Shown piece by piece: positions 15,998-23,725 of a stretch of DNA of 24,684 nucleotides. The DNA is from CANRPC01 sp964456095 (GTDB lineage: Bacteria; Bacillota_I; Bacilli_A; RFN20; CAG-449). The DNA is taken from contig CAYVZF010000013.1 in the NCBI GenBank assembly GCA_964456095.1, positions 1-24,684 of the forward strand, in the 5' to 3' direction. The notes beneath the pieces are model-generated. The model ran no database searches. It saw only the letters and a program-made list of their open reading frames with translations, and was not told where the DNA came from. The first letter of the stretch is position 1. Each line of letters begins with the position of its first letter. The translations under genes were made by a program, and so were the position numbers.

Positions 15998-18446
15998 CTT
16001 CATCATCATTATTATTTGAAATTACTACTCTTCTTCCAGATGATAATCTTTTTACTATTCCTTCTCTTTCTAAACAATCAAGAATATAATCCGCACGAGA
16101 AAATCCCATAGAGAAAGTATTTTGTATTTTTGACGTTGACGCTATCTTGGTTTCTAATACGAATTGTTTTACTTCTTCATGAAGAGGATCTAATTCTGTT
16201 CTTCTTCCAGATGAAATAGCGCTTCCTTCAAATGAATTAACTTTTTCTTTTAAATCTAAAAATGGTTTATAATAATTAACTTCTGAATGGCTTCTAATAA
16301 AATCACATACCGCAATTATGTCTTTCGATGGAACAAAACATGATTGTACACGTATTAATGATTTTGATATAGGCACTTTAGCTAGTAAATCACCTTTACC
16401 TATTAATGTCTCTGCTCCTGTTTCATCAATAATTACTCTCGAATCAGTAGAAGATGCGACACTTAAAGCTATTCTTGATGGAATATTAGCCTTAATATTA
16501 CCAGAAATAACACTAACTGATGGTCTTTGTGTTGCTAAAATCATATAAATTCCACACGCTCTTGCTTTTTGAGCAATACGTTGAATTGAACTTTCAACAT
16601 CTTTTTGATTGTATGAGATAAAATCAGCGAATTCATCGACAATCATAACAATATTTGGCATTATTTCGAGATTATGTGCTTTTGCATATTCAATATATTC
16701 ACTATATTTATTCGCGCCATTACCATATTTAGCAAATACTTCATATCTTCTTTCCATTTCATCTACTAAACGTTTTAAAGCAGTAACTGCTTCATCATTA
16801 TTTGAAATAATAGGACATAACAAATGAGGTAAATCATGATATTTTGAAAATTCAACTTTTTTAGGATCAATTAATAGTAATCTTAATTCATCAGGTGTGT
16901 TGCGCATTATTAATGTCATAATTATAGAATGTACAAATACAGATTTTCCTGAACCAGTTGTACCAGCAACAAGAAGATGAGGTAATTCATCTATACTTGT
17001 TTTTACAACTTTACCTGATATATCTTTTCCAAGTGGGATTAATAATTTATCTTTTGTATTAAGCATTAAATCTTGAAAACATTCTTTAAATGATACTGTT
17101 GTTTGATGTACATTACCAACTTCAATTCCTGAAGTTGTTTTTCCTTGTACAATTAATTCAACTCTAACTGTTTCATTACCTCCTAATTTTTGAGCCAATT
17201 CATTTTGAAGTCCAGAGATTTGAGCTAGTTTTACTCCATTATTACGTTGAACATCAAATCTAGTTACAGATGGTCCAATTGTATATGAAATAACAGAGGC
17301 TCCAATATTAAATTCATTAAATAATTCATTAATACGACCAACGTATTCATCAGCTACTTGCATATTAAGTGATGTTTTATCACCATCAAATATAGTACTT
17401 AATAAACTTATAGGTGGATATAAATAATGTTTATTAACATTCGTGTTAGTATCATTATTATTCTCTTCAAATACTTTTGTTGTAGAATTATTAAAATTAA
17501 ATTTATTTATATTTAAATCATCATTACTTTTTTCTTCAAAATCTTCATCTTTAAAAAATGATGTAGATTCAACTTCTTTATCTAATCTATTATTAGCTTG
17601 AGTAGGAAGAATAATATCAGAAAAATCATCTTTGTCTAAATCAGTATTATCTTCTTCAATATCATCAAAAAATGATGCTGGCTTAATATTATCTTCTCTT
17701 TTAAGAGTAACATCTTCATTATTAACATTAACATTATTTGAAGTATCTTCACTTTCTTCTTTAATTTTATTATCACTTACAATTTTTTCAATTGCTTTTT
17801 GTTCTAATTTTATTCTTTCTTTTTCTTCATTCGCGGCTTTTCTAATTTCTTTACGATTTTTTATATGTGTACGAGTTAAAATAAATACTTTTTTAAATAA
17901 ACCTGTAAATAATAATAGCATACCTAAAACAATTAATATTAATAAAACAATTTGAGTTCCAATATAACTTATCATTGTATTAAATAAGCCAACACTAAAA
18001 TAACCAATTATTCCTCCTCCTGTAAGTGGAATAAGTGAAAAATCACTAATATAGAATTTACTATCTTGAATTGAATTTATAATATCAGAAAAATATGTAA
18101 AAGAATTTTTTATTGTTAAATCTGTTTCAAGTGAAGCACCAATCATAAATGAATATACTAAAAATATAATTCCTAATACTTTTAAATCAATTTTTATTGC
18201 AAAAAATTTCTTTTTAATAATTAAATAAACGCCTAAAAATATTAAAAATACAAAAAATATCGAATAAAATGTTCCAAATAAATATACAAATATATAAGTC
18301 AAAAAATGTCCAATTGGTCCCGAATTAATTAATCCGATAATACCTAATAAGACAAATAATAATCCATATAAAACTGATTCCGCATCTGATGAAACAATAT
18401 AGTTATCTGTGTTTGTTTTTGGTTCTTTCTTTTTATCTCTTTTCAT
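15987..18446 (-). CDS. ftsK: DNA translocase FtsK/SpoIIIE
   Basis: A septal, membrane-anchored motor that pumps chromosomal DNA during division. In 819 residues, four or five hydrophobic helices (about 23-41, 49-77, 88-105, then 142-183) are followed by a low-complexity acidic Asn/Asp/Glu linker (about 200-345), the alpha domain, the RecA-like motor domain with Walker A GTTGSGKS (K501) and Walker B IVMIVDEFAD, and a C-terminal winged-helix gamma domain (about 750-812, GFSRADYILDCLEREGIV). The length is close to SpoIIIE. It has its own promoter and an AGGAGAG ribosome-binding site, and follows the terminator of the mraZ unit. The gamma domain ends in RLSSGRRVVI instead of the common GPxxGxKPREVL, a mild divergence in the DNA-orientation reader. 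Confidence 0.96.
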   Translation of the reverse strand: MKRDKKKEPKTNTDNYIVSSDAESVLYGLLFVLLGIIGLINSGPIGHFLTYIFVYLFGTFYSIFFVFLIFLGVYLIIKKKFFAIKIDLKVLGIIFLVYSFMIGASLETDLTIKNSFTYFSDIINSIQDSKFYISDFSLIPLTGGGIIGYFSVGLFNTMISYIGTQIVLLILIVLGMLLLFTGLFKKVFILTRTHIKNRKEIRKAANEEKERIKLEQKAIEKIVSDNKIKEESEDTSNNVNVNNEDVTLKREDNIKPASFFDDIEEDNTDLDKDDFSDIILPTQANNRLDKEVESTSFFKDEDFEEKSNDDLNINKFNFNNSTTKVFEENNNDTNTNVNKHYLYPPISLLSTIFDGDKTSLNMQVADEYVGRINELFNEFNIGASVISYTIGPSVTRFDVQRNNGVKLAQISGLQNELAQKLGGNETVRVELIVQGKTTSGIEVGNVHQTTVSFKECFQDLMLNTKDKLLIPLGKDISGKVVKTSIDELPHLLVAGTTGSGKSVFVHSIIMTLIMRNTPDELRLLLIDPKKVEFSKYHDLPHLLCPIISNNDEAVTALKRLVDEMERRYEVFAKYGNGANKYSEYIEYAKAHNLEIMPNIVMIVDEFADFISYNQKDVESSIQRIAQKARACGIYMILATQRPSVSVISGNIKANIPSRIALSVASSTDSRVIIDETGAETLIGKGDLLAKVPISKSLIRVQSCFVPSKDIIAVCDFIRSHSEVNYYKPFLDLKEKVNSFEGSAISSGRRTELDPLHEEVKQFVLETKIASTSKIQNTFSMGFSRADYILDCLEREGIVKRLSSGRRVVISNNNDDEEEF

Positions 18447-18501
18447 ATATTACTCTCCTAGTATAAGTATCTAGAATTCTTTTAATTAAAATTATATTTT
18501 A

Positions 18502-18530
18502 ATTATACAAATTTAAGTGTTTTAATTCAA
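18502..18530 (-). promoter_or_regulatory. Promoter of ftsK
   Basis: On the minus strand, TTGAAT (18525-18530) and TATAAT (18502-18507) are separated by the ideal 17 bp, downstream of the mraZ-unit terminator and 56 bp before the ftsK start. This is one of the two best promoter matches in the window. Confidence 0.7.
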
Positions 18531-18561
18531 TTTTATAATTACTATTTTTGCATATTTTTCT

Positions 18562-18596
18562 AAAAAAAATAGAACCAAATTGAGGCTCTATTTTTT
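18562..18596 (-). terminator. Rho-independent terminator of the mraZ-rsmH-ftsL unit
   Basis: On the minus strand, TAGAGCC (18584-18590) pairs with GGTTCTA (18570-18576) around a 7-base loop, with one G-U pair. The stem is extended by A/T runs on both sides and ends in eight T. It could work in both directions, but all genes here run minus. Confidence 0.85.
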
Positions 18597-18599
18597 AAA

Positions 18600-18839
18600 T
18601 TAATTAAGTAAGTTATCAACATTATTTGATTTTTTAATATCATCATTCTTGTCAATGAAAATAAAGAATAATTTGCTGACACCTGTTGTTAAAACAAAAT
18701 CAATGAGTACGATTGAAATGAGCGATTCAAGTGAAGTTATTGATTGAAATAACATCAAGGCCATTATAATTGTTATTATCGAAACAACGAAGAAGACATT
18801 TAAAATAATTAGTATCTTTAATATTATATTTTTCTTCAT
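18600..18839 (-). CDS. Small two-helix membrane protein at the end of the division cluster
   Basis: Family not recognised; 79 residues. Two hydrophobic segments (about 5-31 and 38-64) are followed by a short charged, Asn/Asp/Lys-rich tail, giving a hairpin topology with both ends probably cytoplasmic. It lies 24 bp after ftsL and just before the terminator, so it belongs to the mraZ transcript. An AAGAGGTGT ribosome-binding site precedes the ATG. The position where most Firmicutes carry ftsI makes a role in division or membrane organisation plausible, but nothing in the sequence shows it. The protein is far too small for any penicillin-binding protein. Confidence 0.7.
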   Translation of the reverse strand: MKKNIILKILIILNVFFVVSIITIIMALMLFQSITSLESLISIVLIDFVLTTGVSKLFFIFIDKNDDIKKSNNVDNLLN

Positions 18840-18863
18840 GCTTTGTAAGACACCTCTTAAAGA

Positions 18864-19091
18864 TTAAATATCTTTATCAAGATTCTCAAATTGCAATTGT
18901 AATGTAGCTATTTTGTCATTCGTTTTTCTAACTTCTTTAGTTAATATATCGTTCTGATTATTTAAATTAACAATCATAGGAATTCCAAAAGCTAATGTAG
19001 ATGTTATTAAAACTATTCCAAGAATTCCCAATTTTCTTGAACGTCTATCAAATTTAGTAATATTTTTCTTTACTAATTTATCTTTCATCAT
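18864..19091 (-). CDS. ftsL: FtsL-like cell division protein
   Basis: A bitopic division protein candidate of 75 residues: a basic cytoplasmic N-terminus (1-20, many Lys/Arg), one transmembrane helix (about 21-41), and a short extracytoplasmic coiled-coil-like segment (about 44-75) with heptad-spaced Leu/Ile. This architecture and the place directly after rsmH are those of FtsL, which scaffolds DivIB/DivIC and FtsW/FtsI. It is shorter than Bacillus FtsL (about 117 residues), with a coil of only four to five heptads. It overlaps the rsmH end by 14 bp, and its ribosome-binding site (AAAGGAG) lies inside rsmH. Two ATG codons stand in tandem, and either may be used. DivIC is the main alternative; the call depends on position more than on sequence. 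Confidence 0.65.
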   Translation of the reverse strand: MMKDKLVKKNITKFDRRSRKLGILGIVLITSTLAFGIPMIVNLNNQNDILTKEVRKTNDKIATLQLQFENLDKDI

Positions 19092-20019
19092 CTTTTCTCC
19101 TTTCTATAATTCTTAATTTTGCCGAATGTGATCTAGAATTATTAATTAATTCTTTCTCAGATGGCAATATTGGTTTACGATTAACTAATTTAAATGAGGG
19201 ATCTATTTTTTCAATAGGTAAATACCTTGAACCTTCACCTTCATCACATAACTCTTTAAAAATGTTTTTCACAATACGATCTTCTAGAGAATGAAAAGTT
19301 ATAACCGCAACCCTTCCTCCTACGTTAAGCATAGAACATGCGGATTTTAAACCATTTTTTAAAACTCCGAGTTCATTATTAACCTCGATTCTGATTGCTT
19401 GAAAACTTTGTTTTGCAGGATGTCCTTTTTTATTCAAGACTTTCTTTGGCAAAGCTCTTTTAATGACATCAACTAATTCAAACGTAGTTGAGATAGGTTT
19501 AATTTGTCTTTGTTTAACGATTTCTTTTGCTATTTGATATGCATAAGGTTCTTCACCATACTCTTTTAACATCTTGGCCAAGTTAGCAAGTGAATAAGTG
19601 TTTACAACAATCTCAGCTGTAAGATGTGTATCTTTATTCATTCGCATGTCAAGTAAGGAGTCAAACCTATAAGAGAAACCACGACTACCATCATCGAACT
19701 GTGCAGATGAAACACCTAAATCAAACATAATACCATCAATTTTATTTACGCCTAATTCCTTTAATCTTGCTTCTAGATTTTCAAAATTATCATGAATTAT
19801 TGTAAAATTTGAGGAAATGCTTTTTAACGTTTCTCTGCTTTCGATTATCGCTTGTTCATCTTGATCAAAGCAATATAGATGCCCTTTACCGTTTTTCAAA
19901 GACTTAAGAACTTGTGATGAGTGTCCACCTCTCCCAAGCGTAGCATCGACATATATTCCATCAGGATTAATTTTTAATCCATCAATTGTCTCTTCTAGTA
20001 AGACAGGAATATGTATCAT
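19078..20019 (-). CDS. rsmH: 16S rRNA (cytosine1402-N4)-methyltransferase RsmH
   Basis: Methylates N4 of C1402 in the ribosomal P site using S-adenosylmethionine. The protein begins MIHIPVLLEE, the standard RsmH start. Upstream in-frame codons up to 20049 exist, but AAGGAGG sits 6-7 bases before the ATG at 20019, so I choose that start (313 residues, normal length). Motifs are the SAM-binding DATLGRGGH (25-33), FDQDEQAI, and MFDLGVSSAQFD, with the C-terminal VITFHSLEDR block of the family. It starts just after the mraZ stop, with the ribosome-binding site inside mraZ, and is the second gene of the mraZ operon. Confidence 0.97.
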   Translation of the reverse strand: MIHIPVLLEETIDGLKINPDGIYVDATLGRGGHSSQVLKSLKNGKGHLYCFDQDEQAIIESRETLKSISSNFTIIHDNFENLEARLKELGVNKIDGIMFDLGVSSAQFDDGSRGFSYRFDSLLDMRMNKDTHLTAEIVVNTYSLANLAKMLKEYGEEPYAYQIAKEIVKQRQIKPISTTFELVDVIKRALPKKVLNKKGHPAKQSFQAIRIEVNNELGVLKNGLKSACSMLNVGGRVAVITFHSLEDRIVKNIFKELCDEGEGSRYLPIEKIDPSFKLVNRKPILPSEKELINNSRSHSAKLRIIERRKDDER

Positions 20020-20020
20020 A

Positions 20021-20464
20021 CTAATCCTCCTTTTTAAATCTTTCTCCAATTATTTGAGCATTTGTTTCAAAATTTTCCAATTGTTCAAGTTCCACTTGCT
20101 CATAATGTTCCTTGTCCCAAATTTCAATGTGGTCGTTATTCCCAATCACAACTACATCTTTTGAAATAAATGCAGATTTTTGAAGATTCTTTGGAAGAAG
20201 AATTCTGCCTTGCTTATCCATTTCACATTCAATTGAATTGGAGAAGAATGTTCTCATGAATCCACGTTCTTCTTTCGACAAGTCGTTCAAGGAAGCCCTT
20301 TGGTTTGCTATTTTCATAAACGCTTCACTAGTATAAAGGTTTATACATTTATCCAATCCAATGGTCATATAAAGTTGTCCTTTTAATTGGTCGCGTAATC
20401 TTGTTGGCAACATTAATCTAGATTTTTCATCCAAGCTGTGATCATGCCTTCCAAAAAAATACAT
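20021..20464 (-). CDS. mraZ: Transcriptional regulator MraZ
   Basis: A DNA-binding regulator of the division cluster that forms rings of AbrB-like domains and binds repeats in its own promoter. In 147 residues both copies of the domain keep the DXXXR signature: DEKSR (12-16) and DKQGR (83-87). It is the first gene of the mraZ-rsmH-ftsL unit. Four boxes at 10-bp spacing overlie its promoter, so autoregulation is expected; MraZ represses in Escherichia coli and activates in some mollicutes, so the sign is open. The ribosome-binding site is AAAGGG, 8 bases from the ATG. Confidence 0.97.
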   Translation of the reverse strand: MYFFGRHDHSLDEKSRLMLPTRLRDQLKGQLYMTIGLDKCINLYTSEAFMKIANQRASLNDLSKEERGFMRTFFSNSIECEMDKQGRILLPKNLQKSAFISKDVVVIGNNDHIEIWDKEHYEQVELEQLENFETNAQIIGERFKKED

Positions 20465-20470
20465 AACTTT

Positions 20471-20513
20471 ACCCTTTCTCCACTTGTAAACACATTATAC
20501 CACTTCTTCCCAC
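20471..20513 (-). promoter_or_regulatory. MraZ operator: four boxes at exact 10-bp spacing
   Basis: On the minus strand GTG cores start at 20513, 20503, 20493 and 20483, each in the context A[A/T]GTG[G/T]. A degenerate fifth (AGGGT) is in phase at 20475-20471. The phase of one helical turn puts all boxes on one DNA face, as for known MraZ-binding repeats (TGGGN-type in E. coli, AAAGTG[T/G] in mollicutes). Confidence 0.85.
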
Positions 20514-20521
20514 ATTTGCAA
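20494..20521 (-). promoter_or_regulatory. mraZ operon promoter
   Basis: On the minus strand TTGCAA (20516-20521) and TATAAT (20494-20499) are separated by 16 bp. Two MraZ boxes lie in the spacer, one overlaps the end of the -10 region, and one falls near the expected start site, so MraZ binding would directly affect RNA polymerase. Confidence 0.8.
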
Positions 20522-20604
20522 TATTTTTTTAAATTTTTTTGATATATTTTTTTAATATTTTTCATAAGATGTAATTTACTCATTTTTTTACAAATTTATA
20601 AAGA

Positions 20605-20636
20605 TTAAAAAAATCCCTAAAATTAGGGACTTTTTT
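20605..20636 (-). terminator. Rho-independent terminator of the galE unit
   Basis: On the minus strand, TCCCTA (20624-20629) pairs with TAGGGA (20614-20619) around a 4-base AATT-type loop, followed by seven T. A-rich and T-rich flanks on both sides make it look bidirectional. Confidence 0.85.
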
Positions 20637-20691
20637 AGTAAATATTATAATGATTATCGCAAATATAAAGTTATATTAAATGGCAAATTAC

Positions 20692-21198
20692 TTATCGATT
20701 ACATTGTTTCTTTCTTATGAAATTAATGAATAATTCATCATTCGTATTTAAAGCAATAAATTTATTTTTCTTTAATATAATAATAATGTTATCATTTACA
20801 ACTTCAAAATATACAATGTCAGCATATTTATAATATATTTCATTTTCATCATGTAGAGACACAAAATGTTCTTCACTGAAAATATATTTTACTATAAAAT
20901 TATCATTTAGATTCTTTTTAAAAAAATTATCAATTCTTTTTTTTATTCTTTTATCATTTATCGTATAAGGATAAATCAAGAATAAAAAACCATTAATATA
21001 GAAAAATATAGTAGCAAAAGTAGTATGAAATATCTCTGGTCTTAATATTTCTAAAATTAAAGAAGCAGTAGCTAAAATAAAACACATTATTATTAATAAG
21101 ATATTTTTTATACGATCTTTCTTTTTTTTAAAATTATAAAAAATTTTATAACTATCAAAAAACAAATCTTTATTATATTCAGTAACAAATTCAAACAT
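20692..21198 (-). CDS. YcxB-like membrane protein
   Basis: A 168-residue protein with a basic N-terminal part, two close transmembrane helices (about 33-51 and 58-77), and a C-terminal cytoplasmic beta-rich domain. The order (soluble beta strand, helix hairpin, then strands of the form YKYADIVYFEVVNDNIIIIL...FIALN) matches the YcxB-like family of Firmicutes, whose function is unknown. It lies 28 bp downstream of the DUF3196-like gene with a GTGGAG ribosome-binding site and is the last gene before the terminator. I see no catalytic motif. Confidence is good that it is a real gene and moderate for the family. Confidence 0.7.
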   Translation of the reverse strand: MFEFVTEYNKDLFFDSYKIFYNFKKKKDRIKNILLIIMCFILATASLILEILRPEIFHTTFATIFFYINGFLFLIYPYTINDKRIKKRIDNFFKKNLNDNFIVKYIFSEEHFVSLHDENEIYYKYADIVYFEVVNDNIIIILKKNKFIALNTNDELFINFIRKKQCNR

Positions 21199-21226
21199 AT
21201 AATAACTCCACTTAATATTAATATGA

Positions 21227-22042
21227 TTAAAAGCAATAAGGATAAACTATATCAAATAAATTATTTTCATAAGATGATGATGAAGATTCAGTTTTATATC
21301 CAAGAGATTCTTTCTCTATTCTTAATAAGACTTTAAATATAGTTTCACTATCATAGTTTTTAAACAATTTATCAGGAAAAGACATCACATTAATAGATGA
21401 AAAGATATCAATTAATCTATTTAATGAATCAGGATTCTTAACATTATTATTTATATAATCAATCATTTCTTTATATTGTTTTTCTTCAAAAGGTAAAGTA
21501 ATTTCTGATGGTTTAATACTTCTATAAATTCCACCTATATAGCATTTAAATGTGTTAGAAATATTTTGTTCAACTAAAACAATTATTAATAAACGATTTA
21601 ACTTATCATTTTTATTTTTTAAAAAGAATGCATTAATTAAGTCTAAATAATTTCTCACATTCATAGATGATAATCTTTTAATTGCGACGACTTGTTTTTC
21701 AAATGAATCACTAAACAAATCTTTTTCTATATCATATTTAGTATAATTCTTATTTGAACTATTATTTAAAAAAGCATCATCATTTATTTTTTCATAAAGT
21801 TCATTCATAAAATCTTCAACAGTCATAGATATATATGGTTTAGATTTATAATAATTTAATACATCTAATCCTTTTTTTATTTGATCTTTTTGCAAATAAA
21901 AATCTACATGATATCCAATTAATAAAATCGGATCAATTTCTAATAATTCTTTTTCATGCTTAGATAAAAATAAATTTAGATGTTCCTCATCATTTTCTTT
22001 ATATATAATATTTTTTAATTCCTCTATTAAGTTATTTGCCAT
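21227..22042 (-). CDS. Helical-repeat protein, DUF3196-like
   Basis: A 271-residue, wholly helical, hydrophilic protein without signal or membrane helices. The N-terminal half (about 1-90) reads like TPR-type helical pairs (LLIGYHVDFYLQKDQIKKGLDVLNYY), and the C-terminal half contains further repeats. It resembles DUF3196, a family known mainly from mollicutes and their relatives with no assigned function; I make this match by overall pattern, not by a decisive motif. It overlaps the preceding gene by 11 bp, its ribosome-binding site AAGGAAG lying within that gene, so it is translationally coupled to the DUF5662-like protein. A protein-binding scaffold role is plausible. Confidence 0.6.
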   Translation of the reverse strand: MANNLIEELKNIIYKENDEEHLNLFLSKHEKELLEIDPILLIGYHVDFYLQKDQIKKGLDVLNYYKSKPYISMTVEDFMNELYEKINDDAFLNNSSNKNYTKYDIEKDLFSDSFEKQVVAIKRLSSMNVRNYLDLINAFFLKNKNDKLNRLLIIVLVEQNISNTFKCYIGGIYRSIKPSEITLPFEEKQYKEMIDYINNNVKNPDSLNRLIDIFSSINVMSFPDKLFKNYDSETIFKVLLRIEKESLGYKTESSSSSYENNLFDIVYPYCF

Positions 22043-22640
22043 ATATTACTTCCTTTGCATCTAAATCTAGTTTTTCTAACTTATAAACAACAACATTAGG
22101 ATATTTATTAATAAATGAATAATACATTTCTTTTGTATTTTTTTTCTTTAAATATTTCCAACCATATTTATCATAAGATAAAAAGCATTCTTTAACAAAT
22201 TCTATACATCCTGGATGCATGATGTAATTCTTTTCTCTTTTAACAAAATATTCATACACAGTTTTACCAGAAAAATTCTTTTTATCATATGTTTTAGAAG
22301 CTGATAACATGTCAGCAACATATTCAAGCATTACTTTATATGGCATAGGTTTTATTAATATATATCCTCTGTAGTAGTCCATGTAATATTCAAAATGATG
22401 TTTATTTTTTCTTGTATGATGGATTGCAATTTCACTATAACCATCATGATGTTTTCTTTCCTCAAAAACTGGGGAAGAAGTTCCTTTATAATATTTTTTA
22501 GATCTTAAAAACTCATAAAAAGAATATTTTGATAAATCATGTTTTAATGATCGAAAAAATATTCCTAAGTGAAAGCAATTTCTTATCACTTGATGTCTAT
22601 GTTTAGTTATTAAAATAAAATGTTTTATACAATTACTCAT
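22032..22640 (-). CDS. DUF5662-like His-rich protein
   Basis: A 202-residue soluble protein with many conserved His and aromatic residues: KHRHQVIRNC near 14-23, KHDLSKYSFYEF near 34-45, then ERKHHDGYSE and IHHTRKNKHHFEYY (about 61-86). This arrangement matches the DUF5662 family, whose His/Asp cluster suggests a metal-binding helical bundle of HD-like appearance; no reaction is established. The start ATG overlaps the galE stop (TAATG) with only a poor ribosome-binding site (GGATAT), so it is probably translated by re-initiation after galE. The next gene overlaps its 3' end. Confidence 0.7.
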   Translation of the reverse strand: MSNCIKHFILITKHRHQVIRNCFHLGIFFRSLKHDLSKYSFYEFLRSKKYYKGTSSPVFEERKHHDGYSEIAIHHTRKNKHHFEYYMDYYRGYILIKPMPYKVMLEYVADMLSASKTYDKKNFSGKTVYEYFVKREKNYIMHPGCIEFVKECFLSYDKYGWKYLKKKNTKEMYYSFINKYPNVVVYKLEKLDLDAKEVIYGK

Positions 22641-23629
22641 TATTTTTCATATCCATCTGGGTGACTTTTATGGAATTCCCAAGCAGTTTTTAAAATATCA
22701 GAAAGTGTATATTTTGGTTCCCAACCAAGTAATCTCTTTGCTTTTTCATTAGATGCGATTAAACTAGCAGGATCTCCAGGTCTTCTTTCAGAATACTCTT
22801 TTTTAATAGAGCCGTTTACAACTTTTTCAGCTTCAGAAATGATCTCATTCACTGATTGTCCATCACCTGTTCCTAAATTAAAAATATTAGATTCATTACC
22901 ATCAAATAAATAATTAATTGCTCTTACATGAGCATCTGCAATATCGAGAACATGAATATAATCACGAATACATGTTCCATCACGAGTATCATAATCATTA
23001 CCAAAAATAGATATATGGTCTCTTTTATTTAAAGGTACTTGTAAAACAAGAGGAATTAAATGAGTTTCAGGATGATGGTCTTCACCAATAGTTCCATCTT
23101 CAATAGCACCCGCTGCATTAAAATATCTTAATGAGACATATTTAATACCATAAGCTAAGTCACACCATTTCATCATTTTTTCCATCATTAATTTAGTTTC
23201 ACCATATGGATTTGTCGGATTTGTAATAGAATCTTCAGTAAGTGGCATCACTTTTTGATCACCATATGTAGCCGCGGATGAAGAAAATACTATTTTATTA
23301 ACACCAGTTTCTTTCATTACCTCTAATAAAACTTGCATGCCATATACATTATTAGAAAAATATTCTAATGGTTCTTTCATAGATACACCTACTAAAGAAA
23401 GTGCAGCAAAATGAATAACTCCATCAGGTTTTTCTATATTAAATACTTTTGTTAATTCTTCTTTATTTCTAATATCAACTTTATAAAAACGCGCTCTTTT
23501 GTCAATCGCAGAAATATGTCCTGTATTTAAGTTATCAATAACAGCAACATCAAATCCTCTATCTAAAAACACTTTAACATTGTGGCTACCAATATATCCA
23601 GCACCACCAATAATAACAATTTTTTTCAT
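22640..23629 (-). CDS. galE: UDP-glucose 4-epimerase
   Basis: Interconverts UDP-glucose and UDP-galactose with bound NAD, feeding galactose use or glycolipid and polysaccharide synthesis. An extended short-chain dehydrogenase of 329 residues. The NAD-binding GGAGYIGS is at 8-15, the catalytic Ser lies in SSSAATYG, and the catalytic Y142-xxx-K146 in NPYGETK. The C-terminus has RRPGDPASLIAS and LGWEP typical of GalE. A strong AGGAGG precedes the ATG. It heads a four-gene unit; no clear promoter is visible between the upstream terminator and the gene, apart from a TATAAA without a -35 partner. Confidence 0.96.
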   Translation of the reverse strand: MKKIVIIGGAGYIGSHNVKVFLDRGFDVAVIDNLNTGHISAIDKRARFYKVDIRNKEELTKVFNIEKPDGVIHFAALSLVGVSMKEPLEYFSNNVYGMQVLLEVMKETGVNKIVFSSSAATYGDQKVMPLTEDSITNPTNPYGETKLMMEKMMKWCDLAYGIKYVSLRYFNAAGAIEDGTIGEDHHPETHLIPLVLQVPLNKRDHISIFGNDYDTRDGTCIRDYIHVLDIADAHVRAINYLFDGNESNIFNLGTGDGQSVNEIISEAEKVVNGSIKKEYSERRPGDPASLIASNEKAKRLLGWEPKYTLSDILKTAWEFHKSHPDGYEK

Positions 23630-23679
23630 ATTAAATTGCCTCCTATAAAGAAATATATCACATTTTATATTTTTTAAAT

Positions 23680-23712
23680 ATAAAAATAATGGTTAAAATT
23701 AATTAACCATTA
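23680..23712 (-). terminator. Rho-independent terminator after the lipid kinase gene
   Basis: On the minus strand, TAATGGTTAA (23703-23712) pairs perfectly with TTAACCATTA (23687-23696), a 10-bp stem with a 6-base loop followed by a T-rich tract. The stem is AT-rich but long. Confidence 0.8.
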
Positions 23713-23725
23713 CATAATAAAATAA

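Noticed and set aside
16318..17955. Plus-strand open frames opposite ftsK
   Set aside because: All lie inside ftsK, whose motor and linker domains are unambiguous in the minus strand.
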